From Deltaproteobacteria bacterium (GTDB taxonomy: Bacteria; SAR324; JACQKK01), in assembly GCA_029858505.1 (NCBI GenBank), contig JAOUEW010000001.1:186001-250000 (forward strand): 64,000 bases of DNA. The letters are read 5' to 3'. This document shows positions 32,374 through 41,012 of the stretch, piece by piece (the stretch's first letter is position 1; every line of letters starts with the position of its first letter). The notes below the pieces were generated by a model. That model ran no database searches and had not been told where the DNA came from. It saw nothing but the letters and a program-made list of their open reading frames with translations. The position numbers and the translations under genes are program-made.

Positions 32374-33975
32374 ATGGACACCATGAAAGCACTGGACAAC
32401 TTGGAAAAAGGCACCGCGTTGGGCGAGGCCGAAGAGAAAGGTGGATTCGTAGCCATGTGGGTGGTTCCCATGGGGCTCATCATGGGTTTGGGGTTGGTCA
32501 TGTTCATGGCCACCGCCCTGCTAGACATGCCAGAGGGTATGACCCTGGGATCCTTGCTGGAAGATATGTTGCGCGGGGATTTCGACGCCTCCACCTCCGC
32601 GGTGGGGCAGCTTCCCCAGGTGCTCATCGGAATCTTGGGGCTAACCCTCACCGTCTCCGCCATCGTTGTGCAACTGGCCGCCCAGCGCTACACGCCAAAA
32701 CTGGTCGATTTGTTTCTGGCGGACCGGGTGAACATTTTGTCCATTCTGGCCATGGTGCTGGCGTCGGTGTACAGCTCGTGGATTTTGTATTCCGCCCGGG
32801 AAAACTTTGTGCACTGGTGGGGCAATTTAACCCTGACGATCATTACGTCTCTGTTGCTGGCGCTGCTGATTCCGTACTTTCAGTATGTGTTTCAGTTTCT
32901 GACCCCCTCCAATATTTTGAGCAATATCGAGGGAACCCAGAACGCCAAGATTCAAAAAGCCTCCCAAACCCACGGCGGCCAAAGCCTGGAAAAGGCCAAG
33001 AACCACATGGCCAACAGCATGGAGCAGGTGTCTGACATCGCTCTTAGCTCGGTGAACCAATTAGACCGTAACGTGGCGTTAATGTCGATTGACACCCTGT
33101 GCCTGATGATTCGCAAATACATTCCGATGAAAGAGAAAATGGACCCGGCCTGGTTTGTGCCCCATTCTCATCACTTCATCTCGATTTCGTCGGAATACCT
33201 GATCGAAATTCACGACCGGAAAATTTGGGTGGAAACCCGCGGGTTCATGAACCTGGAGCTGTTGTTCAACCAATCGTTAAAAGGCATGCCCGACGCGGTG
33301 AGTGCCATTGCGTTGAACACCCGGCATATCGCCACCACCGCCCGCGACAACGGCGACTACGAAACCCTGTACCTGTGCTTGGAATATTTCAACACCTATA
33401 TTCGCCGGGCGGTGAACGACCGCAACCAGCGGGCGGTGTTCACCATGTTTTATCAATACCGGCGCTTGGCCGAAGAACTGTTGGCTTCTTACCCCAAACT
33501 GTCCGAGGAAATTGCCACCTTTTTGCAATATTACGGGCAAGAGTCCATCCGGGGGGGCATCCCCTTCTTGATGTTGGTGGCGGCCATGGATATTGGAACC
33601 CTGCTGGAAAACGGTTTCCGTCAAAAAACCGGCGGCCTCGACACCTTGCTCAATAACTTTTTGGCTATGTCTAGCTCGGAGGATGTTCGCAAGGTGGCCT
33701 TTGTGCACAAAGGCGTGCGCAAAGCCCAGGTCATTCTGGCGGCCTATCTCATGTCTACCGGCAACCATAAAGACGCCCTGGAAACCATTCACCAAAGCCT
33801 GAAAACCGAAAAGCCTGAATGGTTGACGGAAGTGAGAACGGAACTGCTGGCGGTGAACAAGAAGAAATTCTGGGAGGTGACAGACCGGGGGGGGATTAAC
33901 TTTGAGTATATGGAGCCCGCCATGAAAGAGTGGCTAAAAACGTTTTACAAAGAATACTTGGAAAAGAACGGTTGA
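32374..33975 (+). CDS. DUF2254-like membrane protein
   Basis: A 533-residue protein with four N-terminal membrane segments (~25-185), including Val-Ser-Ala-Ile-Val-Val-Gln-Leu-Ala-Ala-Gln-Arg-Tyr-Thr-Pro, typical of DUF2254. A cytoplasmic helical domain of ~330 residues follows. Its function is unknown. The start is ATG 32374 or ATG 32383; neither has a strong ribosome site. A rho-independent terminator lies 37 bp after the stop, so transcription ends here. Confidence 0.8.
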   Translation: MDTMKALDNLEKGTALGEAEEKGGFVAMWVVPMGLIMGLGLVMFMATALLDMPEGMTLGSLLEDMLRGDFDASTSAVGQLPQVLIGILGLTLTVSAIVVQLAAQRYTPKLVDLFLADRVNILSILAMVLASVYSSWILYSARENFVHWWGNLTLTIITSLLLALLIPYFQYVFQFLTPSNILSNIEGTQNAKIQKASQTHGGQSLEKAKNHMANSMEQVSDIALSSVNQLDRNVALMSIDTLCLMIRKYIPMKEKMDPAWFVPHSHHFISISSEYLIEIHDRKIWVETRGFMNLELLFNQSLKGMPDAVSAIALNTRHIATTARDNGDYETLYLCLEYFNTYIRRAVNDRNQRAVFTMFYQYRRLAEELLASYPKLSEEIATFLQYYGQESIRGGIPFLMLVAAMDIGTLLENGFRQKTGGLDTLLNNFLAMSSSEDVRKVAFVHKGVRKAQVILAAYLMSTGNHKDALETIHQSLKTEKPEWLTEVRTELLAVNKKKFWEVTDRGGINFEYMEPAMKEWLKTFYKEYLEKNG

Positions 33976-34011
33976 CCCCCGCCCGCAAGAGGACAACATT
34001 TGACCGTTCTG

Positions 34012-34040
34012 AAGCCCCCTTCCACAGGGGGCTTTTTTTT
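34012..34040 (+). terminator. Rho-independent terminator after the DUF2254-like gene
   Basis: A perfect 9-bp stem (AAGCCCCCT / AGGGGGCTT) with a 5-base loop is followed by eight T. It ends the rightward gene and lies just before the end of the leftward barrel gene; the reverse direction has no T-run. Confidence 0.9.
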
Positions 34041-34043
34041 GCC

Positions 34044-35219
34044 TTAAAACTCGATCACCACCCGCATGAATTCCCTTTTGTCGGGTTGAACGTTCACGGG
34101 GTTGCTGGGAGACTCCACCACCAGATGCTCCGTGTATTGGCTGTACTCCAGCGATAGCACCGTGGAAAGCCGCACCTTGGCCCCCACCGATGGGCGGCCC
34201 TGGTAGGCCCCAGTGGCCAGGGTCAATCCGTGCAGGTCGTTGCCGATGGGGAACATTTCCAGTTTGGCGCCCCAGTTGTCGCGGACGACATACTTAGACT
34301 GGGGAGACTGCAGGCCGATGTCTCGGTTTTCCGCCGTGAGGGTCAGGCGGGTCTGATCGGTGATGTCCATGGGCCCCAAAGAAAACCCCGCGTTGATTTC
34401 CGGGGATAATCCGGTGCGCTCCGGAAGATTTTTGGTGACGGTTCCCCCGGTGTTGGGGGTTTGGTTCAGGGCGGCCAGACCAAAAGTGGGCTTAAAAAAC
34501 CCTACTGGCAGCCGTAGTTGAATGCCCGCGTCGAACAAGGTTTTGGAAAGCCGGTATGTTTGACCTGAAAAGGTGTAACCAGAGGCTCCCAGGGTGGCAG
34601 CGGTGTCGTAGCGTTCAAATCCATTCCAGGTCACGCCCTTCACGCTTAGGCCAAACATAAAGGTGCGAAACCCGCTGGCCCAACTGTAGGTGATTTGCCC
34701 GCCGCTCCAATCGTCTTTTCCGCTGATCAAAGATTTGTTCAGGGTTCCGGCAGCGAAGGGATCCATGAACCCTATGGAGTGTTGCCCGCGGCCAGAGAAC
34801 AACGCCAGGGCAAACCCGCTGCCGTTATGATAGACCAGGGAATGAAAATCACGCTGGCTGTTGCCCTCTCCGCCTTGGCCATTCAGAAACAGTTGCGCGC
34901 CAGGGCTGTTGCCCATGAAGGTATTAAATTGGTTGAAACGGAAATCCGAATAGTTGAAGCTGCTCCCATGCTGGGCAATCACATACACCTTCCAGGTTTC
35001 TTCCAGCACCAGTCCGGCGGGGTTCAGAAACAAGGCATCGGGACCCACGGCGGTGGAGGTGTTGGAGGCCCCGCTGCCTTGCATCAACGGAGACTGCCCC
35101 AGCCGGGCGTATTCGTGGGAGACCGGGACGGTGACCTGGCCCCACAGGGTGCCAGGTACCCCTAGGCACAACAACAGCCCCAAGGTTAGCCTGCGGAAAC
35201 GGGTAGAATAGATGCTCAT
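34044..35219 (-). CDS. PorV/FadL-like outer-membrane beta-barrel protein A
   Basis: A 391-residue exported protein (signal peptide ending Leu-Trp-Gly-Gln) with the Asn-Thr-Ser-Thr-Ala-Val-Gly-Pro-Asp-Ala-Leu-Phe-Leu-Asn-Pro-Ala-Gly-Leu motif of PorV/UPF0164 barrels. Alternating beta strands follow, and the C-terminal residue is Phe after Val-Ile-Glu, as needed for BAM-mediated insertion. It is a paralogue of the next gene upstream, which shares layout and C-terminus. Its role may be transport or scaffolding for secreted or surface proteins. The three-gene run with the GspC-like gene looks like an operon. Confidence 0.75.
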   Translation of the reverse strand: MSIYSTRFRRLTLGLLLCLGVPGTLWGQVTVPVSHEYARLGQSPLMQGSGASNTSTAVGPDALFLNPAGLVLEETWKVYVIAQHGSSFNYSDFRFNQFNTFMGNSPGAQLFLNGQGGEGNSQRDFHSLVYHNGSGFALALFSGRGQHSIGFMDPFAAGTLNKSLISGKDDWSGGQITYSWASGFRTFMFGLSVKGVTWNGFERYDTAATLGASGYTFSGQTYRLSKTLFDAGIQLRLPVGFFKPTFGLAALNQTPNTGGTVTKNLPERTGLSPEINAGFSLGPMDITDQTRLTLTAENRDIGLQSPQSKYVVRDNWGAKLEMFPIGNDLHGLTLATGAYQGRPSVGAKVRLSTVLSLEYSQYTEHLVVESPSNPVNVQPDKREFMRVVIEF

Positions 35220-35252
35220 GTCAGGACCCGTGTGGGTTGGTCTAGGGTTGAA

Positions 35253-36473
35253 CTAAAATTCCACGATGATCTGCCCATACTGCCGCTGCTCTACATACCG
35301 GGTAGAACCACTTAACCCGGTTAGGTTGGTGTTCTCCACGACCACCGCCGAGGAATAAGCCGCGTAGTTCAATAAAACGTTTTTGGCCAATTGCAAAGAC
35401 ACCCCCTGGGTGGGCCTGCCAAAGGCCGTGCCAAATCGAACATACAATCCGTGCTGGCCCTGGTTGATGGGATACAAGGCGAATTCCACCCCCTGGTGTA
35501 GTTTGTCTTTCCCAGAAAGAAAGGGGTGTTGATTCCATACGTCTTCGTTTTCAAAAGCGGCAGAGACCTGGATCAGGTCCGTGATTTTCATAGGGCCAAG
35601 CGCCACCCCCACGTTGAAGGTTTCTCTTGTGCCATACCCATAATAGGCACCGGTGGTGATTCCGCTGGCGGAGATGGGTTTTTTTGCTCCGCCATTCAAA
35701 AGGGCCGCCCCCAGGGTGGGTTTTAAGAAGGGAATGCCCAACTGCAACCGCATCCCCAAATCGAAGGTGGTGTCCGCGATGGATTTGTTGTTGAGGTGAG
35801 GCTGGTAGCCCATGGTGGAGGTCAGGCTGGCATCGGAATCGGTCAGCATGCCCGCCGTTCCGGAGTATCCTTTGATGGACCCCCCCAGCACAAAGGTTTC
35901 ATCCGATGTGGCCCAGGCGTAAGTCAACACGGCCCCAGAAGTTTGCTGGTTGGCCGTCACCAAATAGTTGGTCATGGAGGTGTCGAGAAACCCGGCGGTG
36001 TGTTCAGAGTGGATGCTGAACAGGGCCAAGCCCAACCCTTTGCCGTTGTGCCAACTGGCGGCCGTAAAATCATCATACCCACGGGGTTCCCTGGCTTGGG
36101 GTTGGGCGTTCATGTATCCGTTGAAACTCCCAGCAAGGCCGCGAAATCCATTCAGCGTTTTGGAGTAGAAGGAATAGGAGAAATCGCTGGTGTCATTTCC
36201 GCCGACCAAGTCAATTTGCCATGTATGGGCCAAGGCCAGCCCGGCGGGGTTGTAGAAAAAGGATTCCGGCCCCTGGGCCAGGGCGGTGTAGGCGCCGCCC
36301 ATGCCCATGGCCCGGGAACTTTGCCCCAGATGGCGGAAATCGTGCAAGGTGCCGACGACTTGGGCCTGGGCTGGGCCAGAAAGCCCAATCCCCCAAGCTA
36401 GGCTTAAGGCAAGGCACAGCACCGCGCGGGTACCGGGGGAAATCAAACCTGGAATCATCAAGGTTCTGGCCAT
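35253..36473 (-). CDS. PorV/FadL-like outer-membrane beta-barrel protein B
   Basis: A 406-residue paralogue of the barrel gene downstream. The signal peptide ends Ala-Gln-Ala-Gln, then come His-Leu-Gly-Gln-Ser-Ser-Arg-Ala-Met-Gly-Met-Gly-Gly-Ala-Tyr-Thr and Phe-Tyr-Asn-Pro-Ala-Gly-Leu, the PorV signature. It ends in Ile-Ile-Val-Glu-Phe. AAGGAGG lies three bases before the ATG and overlaps the region of the GspC-like stop, so translation is coupled to that gene. 33 bp separate it from barrel A. Confidence 0.78.
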   Translation of the reverse strand: MARTLMIPGLISPGTRAVLCLALSLAWGIGLSGPAQAQVVGTLHDFRHLGQSSRAMGMGGAYTALAQGPESFFYNPAGLALAHTWQIDLVGGNDTSDFSYSFYSKTLNGFRGLAGSFNGYMNAQPQAREPRGYDDFTAASWHNGKGLGLALFSIHSEHTAGFLDTSMTNYLVTANQQTSGAVLTYAWATSDETFVLGGSIKGYSGTAGMLTDSDASLTSTMGYQPHLNNKSIADTTFDLGMRLQLGIPFLKPTLGAALLNGGAKKPISASGITTGAYYGYGTRETFNVGVALGPMKITDLIQVSAAFENEDVWNQHPFLSGKDKLHQGVEFALYPINQGQHGLYVRFGTAFGRPTQGVSLQLAKNVLLNYAAYSSAVVVENTNLTGLSGSTRYVEQRQYGQIIVEF

Positions 36474-36481
36474 GGGCCTCC

Positions 36482-37462
36482 TTATTGAATCTGGTAAGAC
36501 AATGACATGGGCTGGCCCCCCCGGGTAATTTCCAGTTGAATGTTGCTTTCGTTGCGCATGATTTGAAACATTTTCATGGACTGTTCCATGGTGGTGATCT
36601 GTTGTCCGTTCACGGCCTTGATAATATCCTCATTCTGCAGCCCCAATTTTTCATACAGGCTGCCGGGAACGATTTGCCGAATTTGAAAGCCCTGGGGCAA
36701 GCCGTTTTCAATCACCGGAAATACCCGGGCGTCTTTCATCAGTTGGGCGAAGTTGGCCCCCAGGGCCAGGTCCACCTCGGCCCGGGGAACAGACACACCC
36801 CGTTGGTTCCCCGATCCGGAGATTTGGATGCCAGCCCCGGCATTGCTGCGGCTGGAACCGCCCGTGCTGGGGCGGCCGCCTTCCATCTCAAAACTGTAGT
36901 AGCGGTCGTCTTTCAACACCACAATCCGGTCGGAGCGCACTTCGATCAGTTTGCCCATGCCGGCACCGCAAATGGTGATGGGGCTGTCGGAGGAATTGGG
37001 CATGCATTCCTCCAGCCGAAAAACTTTTTCCCGCTGGGTGGCGGTGTCGGCCACGATGGCCATGGAAGAGGACCCGGCGATGTATACCCCCGCCAACCGA
37101 ATGTTTAGCACCCCGGTGCCAGGGAGGGGGTCTCCCACCGTGCCGGTGGTTTCCATGGGAAACAAGCCTGCCTCGGGCAGGGGAGACCGCCGCAGAGCCA
37201 TGGGGTTGGCGTCGAGCATGCTTTTATAATCGGCAAATGTTTTGTGAACCTGAACGCTATGGGCCGGACGGGCCGGACCCCCGCCGCCCACCCCCAAGGC
37301 TGCCCGGGCGGTTAAACCAGCGGAAACCCCGCTCTGGTACCCCAGCATGGCCAGCATGGTGAGATAAGCCGCCACCAGATTCTGGCGGCGATGGCGGTGG
37401 GCCCATCGAGACAGGGTGGCCCAATGGCGCTGAACTTGTTGAAGGAACGGATTGGAATCCAT
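36482..37462 (-). CDS. GspC-like protein with PDZ domain
   Basis: A 326-residue bitopic inner-membrane protein. It has a basic cytoplasmic N-terminus and one membrane segment (~29-50). A homology-region domain follows with Leu-Asn-Ile-Arg-Leu-Ala-Gly-Val and Ala-Ile-Val-Ala-Asp. The C-terminal PDZ-like domain begins Gly-Leu-Pro-Gln-Gly-Phe-Gln-Ile-Arg and includes Asn-Glu-Asp-Ile-Ile-Lys-Ala-Val-Asn-Gly-Gln. This is the layout of type II secretion protein C, which links inner- and outer-membrane parts. No gspD or other gsp genes are adjacent; instead two PorV-like barrels follow. It may serve a dedicated two-membrane complex, which is inference. Confidence 0.8.
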   Translation of the reverse strand: MDSNPFLQQVQRHWATLSRWAHRHRRQNLVAAYLTMLAMLGYQSGVSAGLTARAALGVGGGGPARPAHSVQVHKTFADYKSMLDANPMALRRSPLPEAGLFPMETTGTVGDPLPGTGVLNIRLAGVYIAGSSSMAIVADTATQREKVFRLEECMPNSSDSPITICGAGMGKLIEVRSDRIVVLKDDRYYSFEMEGGRPSTGGSSRSNAGAGIQISGSGNQRGVSVPRAEVDLALGANFAQLMKDARVFPVIENGLPQGFQIRQIVPGSLYEKLGLQNEDIIKAVNGQQITTMEQSMKMFQIMRNESNIQLEITRGGQPMSLSYQIQ

Positions 37463-37610
37463 GGGATATCCCGTTGGTTTTTATATTTATTATACGATGG
37501 ATGGGGAGAAAAAGCCAATGGACGGTGCAGTGGGGGAATGAGAGGATGGTGTCAGAGGAATTTGTTTCATCTTTCAGGTTCTTGTTCACGCTTTCATGTC
37601 GAGAGACCCC

Positions 37611-38690
37611 ATGAGTCACGGGCGGGCGGTGGTGTTGTTGAACTTTGGCGGGCCGGAAACCCTGGAGCAGGTGGAGGAGTTTATTTTTCAGATTTTGAGT
37701 GACCCCGACACCCTGCAACTGCCCTTTCCCGGCTGGCTGCAAAACCGCCTGGCCCGCAAAATTGCCCGCCGCCGGGCGCCGGACGTGCGGGAGCAATACC
37801 GGGCCATCGGGGGGGGCTCTCCGTTGGTGGCGGCCACTGCACAGCTGGCCAAATCGTTAGAAACGGAATTGCGGGCCAGGGGTCATGCCCTGCCGTTGTT
37901 CACGGCTCACCGTTACTTACCGGGATGGACCACCCAAACCGCCCAGGCCCTGACCCAGCAGGGGGTGGAACACCTGCTGATGATTCCGCTGTATCCCCAT
38001 TACAGCCGCACCACCACCGGCTCCTCGCTGAAGCAGTTGACCCAGGCCCTGGCTGGGGCTGGGTGGCGGGGGCAGGCCGCCGCCGTGGACCATTACCCCG
38101 ACGCCCCCAGATATCTGGAAGCCCTGGGGGGCCGCCTGAAGAGCACCCTGAGCGCGGAGGGCCTGGGGTCCCAGGACACGCTGATTCTATGCTCGGCCCA
38201 CGGGCTGCCCGCCAGTTATGTGCGGCGGGGCGACCCCTACCGGCAGGACCTGGAGCGCACCGTGGCGGGGCTAGAAGGGGCTTTCCCCGGCTGGCGGTTC
38301 CGGCTGTCGTTCCAAAGCCGGGTGGGCCCCATGGAATGGCTGCGCCCTTACACCGATGAAGAGATTCCCCGGCTGGCGGGGGAGGGATTTCGCCATGTGG
38401 TGTTTCTGCCGCTGGCGTTTGTGAACGACCACCTGGAAACCCTGCACGAAATTGGGCACACCTATTTTGAGCTGGCCCGCCGCCACGGGCTTACCCCCCA
38501 CCGGGTGCCAGCGGTGGAGGACCATCCGGCCTTTGTGGCCCAACTGGCCGACTTTGTGGAGGCCTGGGGGCGGCATCATTTGTCGGACCCGCCCCAGAAG
38601 TTTCTACCTCCCGGGCAGTGGCTGCGGCGCAATGGGTTGTGGCTGGCGGCTGTGGGGGTGGGGCTGTTGGGTTCAACGTTTATTTTTTGA
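37611..38690 (+). CDS. hemH: Ferrochelatase
   Basis: Inserts ferrous iron into protoporphyrin IX. The 359-residue product has Val-Leu-Leu-Asn-Phe-Gly-Gly-Pro, the Tyr-Arg-Ala-Ile-Gly-Gly-Gly-Ser-Pro-Leu loop, the catalytic His in Cys-Ser-Ala-His-Gly-Leu-Pro, and Gln-Ser-Arg-Val-Gly-Pro-Met-Glu-Trp-Leu. The C-terminal ~18 residues form an extra hydrophobic helix, a probable membrane anchor. The ATG at 37611 has GAGAG five bases upstream and is preferred over 37596. It is divergent from the GspC-like operon. Fur lies elsewhere in the window and could regulate it, but no Fur box was seen in the gap. Confidence 0.93.
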   Translation: MSHGRAVVLLNFGGPETLEQVEEFIFQILSDPDTLQLPFPGWLQNRLARKIARRRAPDVREQYRAIGGGSPLVAATAQLAKSLETELRARGHALPLFTAHRYLPGWTTQTAQALTQQGVEHLLMIPLYPHYSRTTTGSSLKQLTQALAGAGWRGQAAAVDHYPDAPRYLEALGGRLKSTLSAEGLGSQDTLILCSAHGLPASYVRRGDPYRQDLERTVAGLEGAFPGWRFRLSFQSRVGPMEWLRPYTDEEIPRLAGEGFRHVVFLPLAFVNDHLETLHEIGHTYFELARRHGLTPHRVPAVEDHPAFVAQLADFVEAWGRHHLSDPPQKFLPPGQWLRRNGLWLAAVGVGLLGSTFIF

Positions 38691-38719
38691 GCGGAATAGG
38701 GTTTCTCTCTTTAGAACAA

Positions 38720-38935
38720 CACCCCTCCCTTTACTCGAGTCCCCCGGCTATTCTATTCATCCGTTAAAGCACCCCTCCCTGGCGGCTGCGCCGCCTGTCC
38801 CTCCCCGTCGGAGAGGGACAATGCTCGAAGCCGTCATGTTCTGATTTTATCCGTTCGGAATACATGGATTGGACGGAAGCAATCTCTTCACCTTCGGGCT
38901 TCGAGTAAAGGGATGCCCGAAGGGCAGGGGTGGGG
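38720..38935. repeat. Mosaic intergenic repeat, copy 4a (tandem unit)
   Basis: First unit of a tandem duplication with a 245-bp period. It contains a remnant TTACTCGAG end, the GGCGGCTGCGCCGCC hairpin, the ~80-bp module from GCTCGAAGCC (38823) to GGGCTTCGAG (38904), and a GATGCCCGAAGGGC hairpin. It differs from copy 4b by only about two bases. No gene lies in 38691-39363. Confidence 0.9.
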
Positions 38936-38964
38936 TGTTGTTGGGAAGGAGCATTCCCGTAAAG

Positions 38965-39180
38965 CACCCCTCCCTTTACTCGAGTCCCCCGGCTATTCTA
39001 TTCATCCGTTAAAGCACCCCTCCCTGGCGGCTGCGCCGCCTGTCCCTCCCCGTCGGAGAGGGACAATGCTCGAAGCCATCATGTTTTGATTTTATCCGTT
39101 CGGAATACATGGATTGGACGGAAGCAATCTCTTCACCTTCGGGCTTCGAGTAAAGGGATGCCCGAAGGGCAGGGGTGGGG
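38965..39180. repeat. Mosaic intergenic repeat, copy 4b (tandem unit) with degenerate tail
   Basis: Second unit of the 245-bp-period duplication, nearly identical to 38720-38935. Downstream (39181-39363) a further ~80-bp module begins at CTTGAAGCC and ends at ATGGCTTCGA (39353), but it is interrupted by about 105 bp of unrelated sequence (39231-39335). This suggests an old insertion into a module. Confidence 0.88.
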
Positions 39181-39363
39181 TTGGGATTCGCTTGAAGCCG
39201 ACAGGTTAGGTGCTTGCTTCTGTTCAGCCTGCAACAAAAGATATAGATGAATTGAGTCCTCTGGATAACCCGGGGGTTTGCCAAAAAAGGGGGAAGGGGG
39301 CAGGGGGATGGGAAAAAATTAGGTTACGCAGAAGTGATGAATTGAATAACCAATGGCTTCGAT

Positions 39364-39894
39364 CTATGGGCCCTGTTTCAGCCGTTTGGAGATTTCTTGG
39401 ATGATTTCTCCGGCGGTTTTGAAAGGGGCTTTGCCATGGGTGGACACGGTGACATCGGCCTGCAGGTACTGGGGCTCGCGCTGGGCCAGCAGGGTTTCCA
39501 CGGTTTCTTTCAGGTTGCCTTCGGCCAGGGCTTTTTGCACCAGGGGGCGGCGGGTGTCTCGCTCCAGCCGTTCCAGAATATCGGCCGTGTCGGCCTTCAG
39601 GTACACCACCAGCCCCACCTGCTTTAGCCGCTCCAGGTTGCCAGGGGTGGTAAGAATGCCCCCCCCGGTGGAGAACACGGTGTTCTCCATGGTGGCCATG
39701 GCACGGGTCAGGGCCGACTCCAGCCCCCGAAAGTAGGGCTCGCCCTCCTGCTGAAAAATATCGGCGATGGCGCGCCCGGTTTGGGTTTCGATGAAGTGAT
39801 CGGTATCCACCAGCCGATACCCCAGCCGCTTGGCCACCTGCCGACCGATGGCGGTTTTGCCAGAGGCCATGAACCCCACCAGCACCACGTTCAT
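39364..39894 (-). CDS. aroK: Shikimate kinase
   Basis: Phosphorylates shikimate in the aromatic amino-acid pathway. The 176-residue product has Walker A Gly-Phe-Met-Ala-Ser-Gly-Lys-Thr (7-14), the shikimate-binding Asp in Asp-Thr-Asp-His-Phe-Ile-Glu, an Arg in Phe-Arg-Gly-Leu-Glu, and Gly-Gly-Gly-Ile. The start overlaps the mnmA stop by 4 bp (ATGA), so it is coupled to it. An aroB gene usually follows aroK; here a repeat block follows instead. Confidence 0.94.
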   Translation of the reverse strand: MNVVLVGFMASGKTAIGRQVAKRLGYRLVDTDHFIETQTGRAIADIFQQEGEPYFRGLESALTRAMATMENTVFSTGGGILTTPGNLERLKQVGLVVYLKADTADILERLERDTRRPLVQKALAEGNLKETVETLLAQREPQYLQADVTVSTHGKAPFKTAGEIIQEISKRLKQGP

Positions 39895-41012
39895 GGGGCC
39901 TCCGGGAGAATCCATCCGCCCCCCAGCAGCACGTTCTCTTGGTAGAACACCGCGGCTTGGCCGGGGGTCACCCCCCGCACCGGTTGGCGCAGCACCACCC
40001 GGGCGGTGCCGTTGGGCTGGGGAATCACCCGGCCGGTCTGCCCCTCGTGGGTGGAGCGCACCCGCACCAGGACTTCCAGGGGGGCCTGGGGGGCCTCTAT
40101 CGAGACCCAGTTCACTCCCTCTACCTGAAACGACTCCACCCACAATTCGCTTTCTTCCCCCACCACCACCCGGTTGGTGGCGGCATCCAGCCGCACCACA
40201 TACAACGGCTGGGGGGAGGACAGGCCCAAGCCCTTGCGCTGACCCACCGTGTAGCGGTGCAGCCCCTGGTGGCGGCCCAGCACTCGGCCTGTGGTGTCGA
40301 CCAGATCCCCCGGCGGGGTGCCCCCGCCGCGGCTTTCCACAAAGGCCCGGTAGTCATCCGGCACGAAGCAAATTTCTTGGCTGTCTGGTTTGTCCCAGGT
40401 GCCAAAGCCCAGGTTGGCGGCCAGGCGGCGGGCCTCGGGTTTTTCCAGCCCGGCCAGGGGGAACAACAGAAAGGGAAGTTCTTCCGCCGGGGTGCCGAAC
40501 AGAAAATAGGTTTGGTCCCGGGCCTGGTCGGCGGGCTTGATCAGCTGCCAGCGGTTGGCTGGCCCCTGACGAACGGCGGCGTAGTGGCCGGTGGCCAGAT
40601 GGGTGCAGCCCAGGCGGCGCACCTCGGCCAGCAGGGCGCGGCTTTTGATGTGCTGGTTGCACAGCACGCAGGGGTTGGGGGTTTTGCCCTGACCGTAGGA
40701 CTTGCAAAAGGGGTCCACCACGGCGGCCTGGAAGCGCTGCTGAAAATCCAACACCACGAAGGGGATGCCCAGTTTGGCGCACACCAGCCGTGCGTCCAGG
40801 GCGTCATCCAGCGAGCAGCAAGAGGCGGGGCGGGGGGCGTGTTCAGCGGGGGGAGAAAGTTTCATGTGAACGCCCACCACCCGGTGGCCCTGTTCCACCA
40901 GCAGCGCCGCCGCCACCGAGGAATCCACCCCTCCACTCATGGCCACCGCCACGGCCAACGGTTCCGGGGCCGAGGGGGTTTTTAACGGGGCAGACAGGGG
41001 CGCGGGGTTCAC
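39891..41012 (-). CDS. mnmA: tRNA-specific 2-thiouridylase MnmA
   Basis: Forms 2-thiouridine at wobble U34 of Lys, Glu and Gln tRNAs. The 373-residue product has the PP-loop Ser26-Gly-Gly-Val-Asp-Ser-Ser32, catalytic Cys115 in Pro-Asn-Pro-Cys-Val-Leu-Cys, and catalytic Cys215 in Gln-Glu-Ile-Cys-Phe-Val-Pro. The start is GTG at 41012, which overlaps the stop of the SurA-like gene as GTGA and follows GGAA. The frame is open further upstream to 41081, but that part overlaps the neighbour and lacks homology. Sulfur would come from a cysteine desulfurase relay. Confidence 0.93.
   Translation of the reverse strand: MNPAPLSAPLKTPSAPEPLAVAVAMSGGVDSSVAAALLVEQGHRVVGVHMKLSPPAEHAPRPASCCSLDDALDARLVCAKLGIPFVVLDFQQRFQAAVVDPFCKSYGQGKTPNPCVLCNQHIKSRALLAEVRRLGCTHLATGHYAAVRQGPANRWQLIKPADQARDQTYFLFGTPAEELPFLLFPLAGLEKPEARRLAANLGFGTWDKPDSQEICFVPDDYRAFVESRGGGTPPGDLVDTTGRVLGRHQGLHRYTVGQRKGLGLSSPQPLYVVRLDAATNRVVVGEESELWVESFQVEGVNWVSIEAPQAPLEVLVRVRSTHEGQTGRVIPQPNGTARVVLRQPVRGVTPGQAAVFYQENVLLGGGWILPEAP

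Noticed and set aside
38720-39180. Possible CRISPR array
   Set aside because: Units are 216-245 bp, only two, with internal hairpins and no spacer pattern; no cas genes in the window.
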